Positions 1-6,715 of a stretch of 6,715 bases of DNA are shown one piece after another. The DNA comes from an uncultured Novosphingobium sp. (GTDB taxonomy: Bacteria > Pseudomonadota > Alphaproteobacteria > Sphingomonadales > Sphingomonadaceae), in contig CALMBN010000189.1 in assembly GCA_937860195.1 (NCBI GenBank), positions 1 to 6,715 of the forward strand, given 5' to 3'. Positions within the stretch are counted from its first letter, which is position 1. Each line of letters starts with the position of its first letter. A program made the position numbers and the translations under genes. The notes below the pieces were generated by a model. It did no database searches, had not been told where the DNA came from, and saw only the letters and a list, made by a program, of their open reading frames with translations.

Positions 1-33
1 TGACTGGAGTTCAGACGTGTGCTCTTCCGATCT
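1..33. other. Illumina TruSeq read-2 adapter remnant (contamination)
   Basis: These 33 bases are identical to the Illumina TruSeq read-2 sequencing primer without its first G; they end in GCTCTTCCGATCT. They are a library artefact left at the end of an assembled contig. Read on the minus strand they add a false C-terminal tail (QIGRAHV) to citrate synthase. Read on the plus strand they create a spurious peptide starting MCSSDL. Genomic sequence begins at about base 34. Confidence 0.98.
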
Positions 34-1243
34 GGCCGGGATCGCTGATCATCTCATTCCACTGGGCTACCCACCCCACAGTGCGAGCCAGCGCGAACAG
101 CACCGTGAACATCGTGGTCGGGAAACCGATCGCCGAGAGGATCACGCCGGAGTAGAAATCGACGTTAGGGAACAGCTTTTTCTCGATGAAATAGGGATCG
201 TTGAGTGCCATTTCCTCTAGCTGCAAAGCGACTTCGAATACCGGGTCATTGACCTTGAGCGCATCGAATACCTCGCGCACGGTCTGTTGCATCACGGTCG
301 CGCGGGGATCGTAGTTCTTGTAGACGCGGTGACCAAAGCCCATCAGGCGGAACGGATCATTCTTGTCCTTGGCGCGTTCAATAAAGTGCGGAATTCTGTC
401 TGGCGTGCCGATCTCATGCAGCATGTTGAGCGCAGCTTCGTTCGCCCCGCCGTGCGCCGGGCCCCACAAGCAGGCGATTCCGGCGGCGATACAGGCAAAC
501 GGGTTTGCGCCTGACGATCCGGCCAGCCGGACTGTGCTGGTCGAGGCGTTCTGCTCATGATCGGCATGGAGAATAAAGATCCGGTCCAGCGCCTTTTCAA
601 CCACCGGATTGACCACATATGGTTCGGCCGGAACGCCAAAGGTCATCCGCAGGAAATTTCCGGTGTAGCTCAGCGAATTGTCGGGATAAACAAACGGCTG
701 ACCGACCGAATACTTGTAAGCCATCGCCGCGATCGTCGGCATCTTGGCGATCAGCCGGTGCGAGCTGATCTTGCGATGCAGCGGGTCCGAAATATCGGTG
801 CTGTCATGATAAAACGCCGAAAGAGCGCCAACCACGCCGCACATGATCGCCATTGGATGGCCATCGCGACGAAACCCGCGATAGAACGTCGCCAATTGTT
901 CATGCAGCATGGTGTGGCGAGTAATGGTGGTTTCAAACTGCGCCAGCTCGTCCTTGCTTGGCAATTCGCCATTGAGCAGCAGATAGCTGACTTCCATAAA
1001 GCTTGATTGTTCAGCCAGTTGGCCGATCGGATAGCCGCGGTGGAGCAGAACACCTTCGTCACCGTCGATATAGGTCAGCGCGCTTTCGCAACTTGCGGTG
1101 CTGGTAAAGCCGGGGTCATAGGTAAACATACCTGTTTCGGCATAGAGTTTGCGGATGTCGATCACATCAGGTCCGACACTGCCGGTGACCACCGGGAACT
1201 GGTGGTTAGAGCTTTCGGTGCCCAGAGTTGCCGTTTTGCCCAC
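34..1243 (-). CDS. gltA: Citrate synthase, type II; 3' end lost at contig edge
   Basis: Condenses acetyl-CoA with oxaloacetate to citrate, the entry step of the TCA cycle, in the cytoplasm. About 403 native residues are present and residue numbers run in register with the 427-aa E. coli enzyme. The catalytic triad is visible as H264 (GPAHGG), H305 ([14 protein letters not shown]) and D362 (PNVDFYSG). Oxaloacetate ligands H226/H229 ([11 protein letters not shown]), R314 and R387 are also present. The start is GTG at 1243-1241, chosen because AAGGAG lies 9 nt upstream and the N-terminus reads [10 protein letters not shown]. The C-terminus is truncated: after DPG (residue 403) the frame runs into adapter, the Q codon is part adapter, and IGRAHV plus the stop at 11-13 are artefacts. 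About 24 residues are missing. Most residues of the E. coli NADH site are kept, which suggests a hexameric, NADH-responsive enzyme. The gene is divergent from comEC. Confidence 0.97.
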
Positions 1244-1252
1244 CTTGTCTGT

Positions 1253-1258
1253 CTCCTT
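1253..1258 (-). promoter_or_regulatory. Ribosome binding site of gltA
   Basis: AAGGAG on the minus strand lies 9 nt before the GTG at 1243-1241. It is a strong Shine-Dalgarno match and supports the non-ATG start of gltA; no in-frame ATG lies near. Confidence 0.8.
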
Positions 1259-1302
1259 GAACCCGGATTGCTGCTGCCATAGCCGGGGAACTGTTCCACC
1301 CG

Positions 1303-1330
1303 GTTAGCGCGCCGCTAAGGGGTTGTGCAA
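1303..1330 (-). promoter_or_regulatory. Possible gltA promoter
   Basis: On the minus strand TTGCAC (1330-1325) and GCTAAC (1308-1303) are separated by 16 nt and resemble -35 and -10 elements. The -10 match is weak (3 of 6). The pair overlaps two of the intergenic dyads. This is a guess from spacing and position only. Confidence 0.25.
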
Positions 1331-1344
1331 GTGCTGACACTTGC
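1327..1344. repeat. Perfect 7-bp inverted repeat, candidate operator
   Basis: GCAAGTG and CACTTGC flank a 4-nt spacer CTGA. The repeat overlaps the candidate gltA -35 element and also a CTGACA (1334-1339) that could serve as the comEC -35. A regulator bound here could affect both divergent genes. No known binding-site consensus was recognised. Confidence 0.45.
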
Positions 1345-1376
1345 CATCGACCTTCCGATCCTGTCTCTTGCCGTCC

Positions 1377-3623
1377 ATGGCCAGTGAAGCCTTGCCCCAA
1401 GTGCCCATGGGCAGTGCCTCGCCAGACGGCGCTGCACTGCAACATAGACCTTGGCGCAAGCGATTCAACTTGTCCAGCGGGCTCGAACAAATCGAACGAT
1501 TCCTTGCTGATGCTGGTGTCGACCAGGGACCATGGGCGGTGGTCATCTTCGCTACTGGAATCGCCGGGTGGTTTGCGGGTGCAAACGCGTGGCAGTGGCT
1601 TGCGTTGATTGGTGCAGGGCTTGGCTGTGCGCTTGCCGGGTGGTCATTGCTCAGCAGCGAAGGACAATATCCGAACGTAAGACGGGCGGTCGCGGTGGCA
1701 GGAATAGCGGTTGCTGTGGGCTGCGCTTTGGTCTGGGGCAAATCGGCTCTGGTCGGTGCAAAGCCGATTATCCGGCCGATCGTCGCGACAATCGAGGCCA
1801 AAGTGCTGAGCCGCGAAGAGCAACCAGCCGAGGAGCGGGTGCGGCTCATGCTGGCAACGCGCGAGCCGGGGAGCGAACGGGCGATCAAGATCCGACTGAA
1901 CCTTCCGCTGAAACAGGACCGCGTGGAATTGCGCGACGGTGCGACCTTGCGGTTGCGCGCGCGGATGGTGCCTCCCGCTGCACCGATGCTGCCGGGCGGC
2001 TATGATTTTTCACGGAGCGCCTGGTTTTCCGGGATTGCCGCGACCGGGAGCGTGCTCGGCGAAGTGACTGTTGTCGATCCGGGGCAAGGTGGAGGCGTTT
2101 TGCGGTCAGCCCAGCAGGCACTTTCGCGCCACGTTCGCGCAAAGATCACGGGATCGGCCGGCTCGATAGCCTCGGCCTTGGCGAGCGGTGACCGGGGCGC
2201 GATTGCCGAGGCTGACGAAGCTGCCATGCGCGATGCCGGGTTGACCCATCTGCTTTCGGTCAGCGGGCTGCATGTCAGTGCAGTCGTAGCGGCGGCCTAT
2301 GTCTTGGCGCTGCGGTTGCTGGCGCTGTTCCCGTGGCTGGCGCTGCGGGCTCGGTTGCCGTTGGTTGCGGCAGGAACCGGAGCGTTCGCGGGGATTGCCT
2401 ACACCCTGCTGACCGGAGCGCAGGTGCCGACCATTCGTTCGTGTATCGGGACCCTGCTGGTTCTGGCAGCGCTGGCGATCGGACGCGAACCATTGTCGAT
2501 GCGGATGATTGCGATTGCGGCGTTTATCGTCCTGTTGTTCTGGCCCGAAGCGCTGGTCGGACCGAGCTTTCAGATGAGTTTTGCGGCCGTAATCGCCATC
2601 GTTGCGCTGCACGCCTCGGCTCCGATGCGGGCCTTCAATGCTCCGCGCGAACAAAGCTGGCTGGCAAAGGGTTTGCGCAATCTGGCCGGGTTGCTGCTGA
2701 CCGGAGTTGTGATTGAGCTGGCCTTGATGCCGATCGGACTGTTTCACTTCCATCGCGCCGGGGTTTACGGCGCACTGGCCAATGTTGTCGCGATCCCGCT
2801 GACGACTCTGGCGACGATGCCGCTGATCGCCGTGGCGCTGCTGTTCGATGCAGTTGGGGCAGGGGCGCCCTTTTGGTGGCTGGCGGGCAAATCGATCGAA
2901 CTGTTGCTGGGCCTGGCGCATTGGACTGCATCGATGCCGGGCGCTGTGACGATGATGCCGGCGATGGGCAGGGGAGCGTTCGCCATGTTCATCCTTGGCG
3001 GTCTGTGGCTGGCGATGTGGCAATCGAGAGCGAGAGTCCTGGGGCTGGTGCCTGCACTGGTCGGACTGACCATGTTGACGCAGTTGAGAGCCCCGGATTT
3101 GCTGATTTCGGGAGACGGGCGGCATGTCGGGATTACCGGCGAAACAGCGGGAGAGCTGCTGGTCCTGCGCGAAAGCCGGAGCGACTATACCCGTGACAAT
3201 CTGACTGAGACGGCGGGCATGACTGGCGTAACCCGGCTACTCGACGAGTGGCCCGGCGCCCGCTGCAATCGCGACTTTTGTGCGGTTCTGCTCGAGCGCG
3301 GCGGGCGCAAGTGGCAACTGTTGATCGCGCGCGGGACTGAATACGTGGCGGAACGCGAACTGGCGGCGGCTTGCGACCGCGCCGATATCGTGATTGCGCC
3401 GCGCTATCTGCCCTATTCGTGTCAGCCGCGCTGGTTAAAGGCCGACCGGCGGATGCTTGATGCCAGTGGCGGGCTAACGATTGACCTGAACAAAGCGCGC
3501 ATCACCAGCGTGGCCTCCGATCAAGGCCAGCATGGCTGGTGGCGACCGCCGGCCAATCTGCCCAGGTTGCCGAGGAAGGAAGCAGCGCCGACCAGCGTCG
3601 CCACACCCCAACCTTCACCCTAG
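1377..3623 (+). CDS. comEC: ComEC/Rec2-family DNA-uptake channel protein
   Basis: Inner-membrane protein expected to form the channel that carries single-stranded transforming DNA into the cytoplasm. From ATG 1377 it has 748 residues, near the usual size. An N-terminal membrane-helix cluster (about 54-121) is followed by a soluble OB-like region (DUF4131 type, about 135-235) ending in the family motif [15 protein letters not shown] (203-217). The Competence domain then spans about 250-560, with [14 protein letters not shown] (288-301), [11 protein letters not shown] (395-405) and many hydrophobic helices. The C-terminal domain (about 573-725) occupies the place of the metallo-beta-lactamase-like domain but has no HxHxDH motif; it has cysteines at 630, 635, 666 and 682. 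A Pro-rich tail ends the protein. The start is uncertain: the frame is open from TTG 1341, ATG 1407 is another option, and none has a good Shine-Dalgarno. It faces lexA and shares a CTAG with it. Actual competence is not shown. Confidence 0.93.
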   Translation: MASEALPQVPMGSASPDGAALQHRPWRKRFNLSSGLEQIERFLADAGVDQGPWAVVIFATGIAGWFAGANAWQWLALIGAGLGCALAGWSLLSSEGQYPNVRRAVAVAGIAVAVGCALVWGKSALVGAKPIIRPIVATIEAKVLSREEQPAEERVRLMLATREPGSERAIKIRLNLPLKQDRVELRDGATLRLRARMVPPAAPMLPGGYDFSRSAWFSGIAATGSVLGEVTVVDPGQGGGVLRSAQQALSRHVRAKITGSAGSIASALASGDRGAIAEADEAAMRDAGLTHLLSVSGLHVSAVVAAAYVLALRLLALFPWLALRARLPLVAAGTGAFAGIAYTLLTGAQVPTIRSCIGTLLVLAALAIGREPLSMRMIAIAAFIVLLFWPEALVGPSFQMSFAAVIAIVALHASAPMRAFNAPREQSWLAKGLRNLAGLLLTGVVIELALMPIGLFHFHRAGVYGALANVVAIPLTTLATMPLIAVALLFDAVGAGAPFWWLAGKSIELLLGLAHWTASMPGAVTMMPAMGRGAFAMFILGGLWLAMWQSRARVLGLVPALVGLTMLTQLRAPDLLISGDGRHVGITGETAGELLVLRESRSDYTRDNLTETAGMTGVTRLLDEWPGARCNRDFCAVLLERGGRKWQLLIARGTEYVAERELAAACDRADIVIAPRYLPYSCQPRWLKADRRMLDASGGLTIDLNKARITSVASDQGQHGWWRPPANLPRLPRKEAAPTSVATPQPSP
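3620..3623. other. CTAG shared by the comEC and lexA stop codons
   Basis: The palindrome CTAG supplies TAG to comEC (3621-3623, plus strand) and TAG to lexA (3622-3620, minus strand). The two convergent genes overlap by 4 bp with no space for a terminator between them, so any terminator must lie inside the opposite gene. I found no convincing hairpin with a T-run on either side. Confidence 0.95.
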
Positions 3624-4303
3624 TGATAGCGCCGCAGCAGCCCGGCCAGTTTTCCCTGAACCACCACTTCGCGTGCGTCAAAAATCTGCGGTTCATAGGC
3701 GGCATTGGCCGGATCGAGCCGCACCCGGCCATTTTCACGGCGGAGGTATTTCAGCGTGGCTTCCTCACCGCGCACCAGTGCCACCACAATTTCACCATCA
3801 CGCGCGACATCGGTTTTGCGGACGAGTGCATAGTCACCGTCGAAGATGCCAGCCTCAATCATCGAATCGCCGGAAACTTCGAGCGCGAAGTGCTCCCCCG
3901 CGCCCAGCAGCGCAGCTGGAACCGGCAAGGTAGCCGAAGTCTCGAACGCCTCAATCGGCATGCCGGCGGCGATCTTGCCGTGGAGCGGGATCTCGATCAC
4001 GTCATTGGCCGGGGCCGAACGGGTGGGTTCAGGCCGTTTCAGTGGAACGACATTGTCGGCCTTGCCGATTGGAGCCTTGCTGGTCACGTCCTCTGGCTGC
4101 TTGAGCACTTCAAGCGCGCGGGCCCGATTTGGCAAGCGGCGAATAAACCCGCGCTCTTCCAGAGCCGAAATCAGGCGGTGCACGCCTGACTTGGATTTAA
4201 GGTCCAGAGCTTCCTTCATTTCTTCAAACGAAGGAGAAACCCCGCTCTCTTCAAGGCGGGTCTGGATGAAGCGGATCAACTCGTGCTGTTTGCGGGTCAG
4301 CAT
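3620..4303 (-). CDS. lexA: LexA repressor / SOS self-cleaving protease
   Basis: Transcriptional repressor of the SOS regulon (EC 3.4.21.88). RecA bound to single-stranded DNA stimulates its self-cleavage. It has 227 residues; alphaproteobacterial LexA is commonly longer than the 202-aa E. coli protein because of a longer linker. A winged-helix DNA-binding domain covers about 1-68, with the recognition region near 26-47 ([19 protein letters not shown]) and the wing around [17 protein letters not shown] Pro-rich linker follows (70-103). The S24 peptidase domain has cleavage site A113-G114 (GKIAAG), nucleophile S147 (SGDSM) and general base K185 (ATLKYL), all intact. The start is ATG 4303-4301 with GGAG 10 nt upstream. 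The 96-bp upstream gap has two SOS boxes, so autoregulation is expected. The stop overlaps that of convergent comEC. Confidence 0.97.
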   Translation of the reverse strand: MLTRKQHELIRFIQTRLEESGVSPSFEEMKEALDLKSKSGVHRLISALEERGFIRRLPNRARALEVLKQPEDVTSKAPIGKADNVVPLKRPEPTRSAPANDVIEIPLHGKIAAGMPIEAFETSATLPVPAALLGAGEHFALEVSGDSMIEAGIFDGDYALVRKTDVARDGEIVVALVRGEEATLKYLRRENGRVRLDPANAAYEPQIFDAREVVVQGKLAGLLRRYH

Positions 4304-4313
4304 GGGTGCGACA

Positions 4314-4317
4314 CTCC
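4314..4317 (-). promoter_or_regulatory. Ribosome binding site of lexA
   Basis: GGAG on the minus strand (within CGGAGT) lies 10 nt before ATG 4303-4301. It is a moderate Shine-Dalgarno match and agrees with the start that gives the canonical LexA N-terminus [10 protein letters not shown]. Confidence 0.6.
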
Positions 4318-4342
4318 GTTGGAAGCGGGCCGGGACGGGAAT

Positions 4343-4357
4343 GTTCCTGCGCCGTTC
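4343..4357 (-). promoter_or_regulatory. LexA operator (SOS box), gene-proximal
   Basis: On the plus strand this is GTTC-CTGCGCC-GTTC, an exact GTTC-N7-GTTC, the direct-repeat SOS box established for alphaproteobacterial LexA. On the lexA strand it reads GAAC-N7-GAAC. It ends 39 nt upstream of the lexA ATG, where a core promoter or early leader would lie. This predicts repression of lexA by its own product. Confidence 0.88.
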
Positions 4358-4360
4358 AGT

Positions 4361-4375
4361 GAACGAATGCGGAAC
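4361..4375 (-). promoter_or_regulatory. LexA operator (SOS box), gene-distal, inverted
   Basis: On the plus strand this is GAAC-GAATGCG-GAAC; on the lexA strand it reads GTTC-CGCATTC-GTTC. It is a second perfect N7-spaced box in the opposite orientation, 3 bp (AGT) from the first. Box centres are 18 bp apart. The pair forms one dyad with symmetry axis at base 4359, and the inner half-sites give GTTC-AGT-GAAC. Confidence 0.87.
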
Positions 4376-4399
4376 AATTAAGCAACGGATTCGCTGGAG

Positions 4400-5602
4400 T
4401 CAAGCGATACCGCCATTTTCGAGCAGATAGACCGAAACCGGCTTGCCAGCAGCCAGCGCGGGGGCGTTGATGATCCGCTCGATCAGCGCGTTGCTGGCAG
4501 CCAAAGTCGCCAGCGCACCGCTGTCCTGATTAAGCCGGGCAGTGACTTTTTCACCATCCCAGTGCGCGCGCAGGAACTCCTGCCGGGTGCCAGCTGCGGG
4601 CAAATCATGCGCCAGCGTAAACTGAACCGGGCGAGGCAAAGGTGTCGCCGCGCCGAGCAGCGCCCGCAACAGCGGCAACAAGAACAGGTACGCTGTGACG
4701 TGGCTTGAAACGGGATTGCCGGGCAGGCCTACCACCAACTGCGCCCCGCGCACCCCGATCATCACCGGTTTGCCGGGTTTGACCGCGACCTTCCAGAAAT
4801 CGATCGCCGCGCCCCAGGCCAGCAGTGCGGGCCGGACCAGATCGTGGTCGCCCACCGATGCCCCGCCACTGGTGACCACCACGTCAGCCTGTTCGGCATG
4901 TGCAAAGGCATCAGCCAAGGCCTCCAGCCGGTCAGCAACCGGGCCGATCCGCTCGATCCGGCATGGCACTGCGGCTGTCATTAGGGCCGCGAGCATGACG
5001 CCATTGCTGGCCGGGATCTGGTGCGTGGCGCAGGCAGCGGGATCGCTGGAGAGCTCGTCCCCGCTATCGATCACGGCGATCCGGGGCACTCGCCTGACAG
5101 CGATGTGGCTGTGCCCTGCGCCGAGTGCGAGAGCGAGCTGGGCAGGGCCAAGACGGGTCCCGGTTGCCAGCAATTCCGCGCCCTCGACAAAATCCGTGCC
5201 TTTGCGGCGGATGTGTTTGGCAAGCGGTTCGGGCGGAGTGCCGGTAAGGGCGAGCGATTCGCCGTCGCGCTTGGCATCCTCCTGCATCAGCACCATATCC
5301 GCACCGTCCGGCAGCAAGGCTCCGGTTGCGATCCGCACGGTCTCGCCCCGGCCGACCGGCCCGCCGAACGGATGCCCGCAGGCGCTTTCGCCCATAACGT
5401 GCCATGGACCGGGTAGATCAGCGCCGCGCAGGGCATAGCCGTCCATCGCCGAAAGATCTGCCGCAGGCTGGGTCCGCCGCGCCACCAGCGGCTCGGCCAG
5501 ATAGCGTCCAAGCGCGTCCGCGACTGGAACCCGTTCGATCGGCAGCGGCACGGCCAGAGCCAGCAATCGCGCCTGGGCTTCAGCCAGCGACAGCAGCGCC
5601 AT
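4400..5602 (-). CDS. moeA: Molybdopterin molybdenumtransferase MoeA
   Basis: Catalyses the last step of molybdenum cofactor synthesis, inserting molybdate into adenylylated molybdopterin (EC 2.10.1.1) in the cytoplasm. The 400 residues match the roughly 410-aa family. Signature motifs appear in order: SAMDGYA (51-57), ATGALLPDGAD with downstream ED (92-109), IDSGDEL (178-184), TSGGASVGDHD (244-254), KVAVKPGKPV (271-280) and VGLPGNPVSS (291-300). The small C-terminal domain IV follows (about 322-395). The start is ATG 5602-5600 in the sequence TGATG, whose first three bases are the moaC stop; a 1-base overlap implies translational coupling. The frame is open a further 126 nt upstream, but that part encodes MoaC and reads as non-family sequence. 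lexA follows after 96 bp. A paralogous MogA/MoaB-type protein is less likely given the full multi-domain motif set. Confidence 0.96.
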   Translation of the reverse strand: MALLSLAEAQARLLALAVPLPIERVPVADALGRYLAEPLVARRTQPAADLSAMDGYALRGADLPGPWHVMGESACGHPFGGPVGRGETVRIATGALLPDGADMVLMQEDAKRDGESLALTGTPPEPLAKHIRRKGTDFVEGAELLATGTRLGPAQLALALGAGHSHIAVRRVPRIAVIDSGDELSSDPAACATHQIPASNGVMLAALMTAAVPCRIERIGPVADRLEALADAFAHAEQADVVVTSGGASVGDHDLVRPALLAWGAAIDFWKVAVKPGKPVMIGVRGAQLVVGLPGNPVSSHVTAYLFLLPLLRALLGAATPLPRPVQFTLAHDLPAAGTRQEFLRAHWDGEKVTARLNQDSGALATLAASNALIERIINAPALAAGKPVSVYLLENGGIA

Positions 5603-6075
5603 CAATCCGCCGCCCGCCAGTCGCCGGATTTGCCGCCGCGCTTTTCGATCAGTCGCAGGCCCGAAATGACCATGCCCTTGTCGAGCGCTTTTGCCATGTC
5701 GTAAACTGTCAGAAGTGCGACGGAACATGCTGTCAGCGCTTCCATTTCTACTCCGGTCTTGCCGCTGAGTGCCGCACCAGCGGTGACCCGCACGCCACTA
5801 TCCTCGATCGCAAAATCGACCGTCACTGCATCAAGCGCGAGCGGATGGCATAGCGGGATCAGTTCGGCGGTTTTCTTCGCAGCCATGATACCGGCGATCC
5901 GTGCGGCGGCGAGCACATCGCCCTTGGGCACCGCCCCGTCGCGGATCGCCGCGAGCGCTTCGGGTGACATAGCAATCCGCCCTTCGGCAATCGCGACTCG
6001 CTGAGTCTCGGCCTTACCGCCAACATCGACCATCCGGGCCTTGCCCTGGGCATCGAGGTGCGTGAGGTCAGCCAT
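5602..6075 (-). CDS. moaC: Cyclic pyranopterin monophosphate synthase MoaC
   Basis: Converts (8S)-3',8-cyclo-7,8-dihydroguanosine 5'-triphosphate, made by MoaA, to cyclic pyranopterin monophosphate, the first pterin intermediate of molybdenum cofactor synthesis (EC 4.6.1.17). The 157 residues are close to E. coli MoaC (about 160 aa), which acts as a hexamer. Family motifs are intact: [15 protein letters not shown] (65-79, with the active-site Lys near 67 and H77), GVEMEALTA (108-116) and [12 protein letters not shown] (124-135, D126 and K129 at the positions of E. coli D128 and K131). The start is ATG 6075-6073. It overlaps the trpC stop in ATGGCTGA (8 bp), and a weak GGGGA lies 7 nt upstream inside trpC. 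The stop overlaps the moeA start by one base. No moaA, moaD or moaE is in the window. Confidence 0.97.
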   Translation of the reverse strand: MADLTHLDAQGKARMVDVGGKAETQRVAIAEGRIAMSPEALAAIRDGAVPKGDVLAAARIAGIMAAKKTAELIPLCHPLALDAVTVDFAIEDSGVRVTAGAALSGKTGVEMEALTACSVALLTVYDMAKALDKGMVISGLRLIEKRGGKSGDWRAAD

Positions 6076-6715
6076 TGAGCAGTCCCCGGGTAGCCGCCGC
6101 TACATCTTGTTGCCGCATCAGGCTTTCCCCGACGAGGAAAGTGCGGATGCCGCTGCGCTCAAGGCGGACCAGATCGGCGTGGGTATTGATCCCACTTTCG
6201 CTGACCAGCAAGGCTCCTTGCGGCGCCAAAGTGGAAAGCCGTTCACTGGTGACAAGATCGGTGACAAAGCGCTTCAAATCGCGGTTATTGACTCCAATTA
6301 GCCTTGATTTCAAAGCGCTTGCCCGCTCCATCTCAGCTTCGTTGTGAACTTCAACCAGCACGTCCATTTCGCGTTCCAGCGCTGCTGCTTCTATCTCGGC
6401 CATCAACGTGTCATCCAGCGCTGCGACGATGATCAGCACCGCATCGGCGCCAATCGCGCGGGCCTCGGCCACCTGCCAGGGATCAACCATGAAGTCCTTG
6501 CGCAGCACAGGCAGATTGCAGGCCGCGCGTGCGGCGATCAGATAGTCCTCGTGTCCTTGAAAATAAGGAGCATCGGTCAGCACCGACAGGCAAGCCGCGC
6601 CGCCCGACTGATAGGCGCGAGCATGGGCGACAGGATCGAAATCGGCCCGGATCAGGCCCTTGGACGGGCTGGCCTTCTTGATCTCGGCAATCAGGGCATA
6701 TCCACCCGCCGCCTT
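6068..6715 (-). CDS. trpC: Indole-3-glycerol-phosphate synthase TrpC; 5' end outside window
   Basis: Closes the indole ring in tryptophan synthesis: CdRP to indole-3-glycerol phosphate with loss of CO2 and water (EC 4.1.1.48). The frame is open from the right edge and gives 215 residues; the family is about 260, so roughly 45-50 N-terminal residues lie beyond 6715. A GTG at 6583-6581 is the internal Val of SVLTD, not a start. Fragment residues matching the catalytic set known from Sulfolobus IGPS are all visible: E11 and K13 in [12 protein letters not shown]73 in LPVLRKDF, E122 in VEVHNE, N143 in IGVNNRDL, and E173/S174 in SESGI. The fold is a TIM barrel, with the C-terminal phosphate-binding segment FLVGESLM at 193-200. 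It is monofunctional as far as seen, since no TrpF domain follows. The stop TGA (6070-6068) overlaps the moaC start. An upstream trpD is expected but not visible. Confidence 0.96.
   Translation of the reverse strand, partial: KAAGGYALIAEIKKASPSKGLIRADFDPVAHARAYQSGGAACLSVLTDAPYFQGHEDYLIAARAACNLPVLRKDFMVDPWQVAEARAIGADAVLIIVAALDDTLMAEIEAAALEREMDVLVEVHNEAEMERASALKSRLIGVNNRDLKRFVTDLVTSERLSTLAPQGALLVSESGINTHADLVRLERSGIRTFLVGESLMRQQDVAAATRGLLNG

Larger units (their letters stand above)
1244..1376. other. Divergent gltA/comEC intergenic region with three dyads
   Basis: This 133-bp gap must hold the promoters of both divergent genes. It contains three adjacent inverted repeats. The first is CCGGGGAAC-T-GTTCCACCCGG at 1283-1303 (imperfect, 2-nt bulge). 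The second is TTAGCG-CGC-CGCTAA at 1304-1318 (perfect 6-bp arms). The third is GCAAGTG-CTGA-CACTTGC at 1327-1344 (perfect 7-bp arms). No small gene is apparent. The GAAC and GTTC in the first repeat are 1 nt apart, so it is not an SOS box. The dyads could be operators or leader RNA hairpins; this is inference. Confidence 0.55.

Noticed and set aside
17..220. Plus-strand open frame starting MCSSDL
   Set aside because: Its first codons are adapter sequence, and the rest is antisense to gltA.
1357..1362. GATCCT as a comEC -10 element, 17 nt after CTGACA (1334-1339)
   Set aside because: Only three of six bases match a -10 consensus, which is too weak to list as a promoter.
1485..1497. GAAC-N5-GAAC as an SOS box near the start of comEC
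   Set aside because: The spacing is 5 rather than 7 and the sequence lies within the coding region.
2106..3125. Long minus-strand open frame (339 codons) inside comEC
   Set aside because: Its product is Gln/Arg/His-rich with no family resemblance, as expected for the antisense of a GC-rich membrane-protein gene.
3540..3680. Search for a terminator between or around comEC and lexA
   Set aside because: No GC-rich hairpin followed by a T-run was visible in either direction.
4695..5438. Plus-strand open frame (247 codons) opposite moeA
   Set aside because: It is fully antisense to a motif-complete moeA, with Ser/Pro/Ala-rich shadow composition and no recognisable domain.
5603..5728. 42-codon upstream extension of the moeA frame
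   Set aside because: It lies inside moaC, reads as Arg/Gly-rich non-family sequence, and the MoeA family start fits ATG 5602 with the TGATG overlap.
6068..6583. A short 171-aa TrpC starting at GTG 6583
   Set aside because: The frame stays open to the window edge and the 44 upstream codons encode conserved TrpC sequence, including [11 protein letters not shown].

Overview
The window reads as ordinary core chromosome of an alphaproteobacterium, most likely a sphingomonad (Sphingomonadales, perhaps the Erythrobacter/Novosphingobium side). The pointers are high GC, an alphaproteobacterial type of LexA with GTTC-N7-GTTC SOS boxes, a ComEC with the short alphaproteobacterial C-terminal domain, and the gene order trpC-moaC-moeA-lexA facing comEC with gltA close by. 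I recall this order from other alphaproteobacteria; the taxonomic call is inference.

Layout, left to right. Bases 1-33 are not biological: they match the Illumina TruSeq read-2 adapter, so the left edge is a raw contig end. The minus-strand citrate synthase gene gltA follows, with about 24 C-terminal codons lost at that end. A 133-bp divergent region (1244-1376) with three closely packed inverted repeats separates gltA from comEC, a plus-strand gene for a polytopic DNA-uptake channel. comEC runs head-on into lexA (minus strand), and the two stop codons share one palindromic CTAG. A 96-bp gap upstream of lexA carries two perfect SOS boxes in opposite orientation. Beyond it, moeA, moaC and trpC run on the minus strand with overlapping ends; trpC is cut by the right edge of the window.

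How the genes fit together. trpC (tryptophan synthesis), moaC and moeA (early and late molybdenum cofactor synthesis) look like one translationally coupled transcript reading toward lexA. lexA has its own operator region and is presumably autoregulated as well as reached by read-through. comEC and gltA are transcribed away from each other and have no obvious functional tie to the operon.

I see no tRNA, rRNA, CRISPR, insertion sequence, phage or toxin-antitoxin gene, and no previously undescribed system. The most useful observations are the adapter contamination, the paired inverted SOS boxes, the shared stop tetranucleotide, the dyads between gltA and comEC, and the ComEC C-terminal domain without metal ligands.
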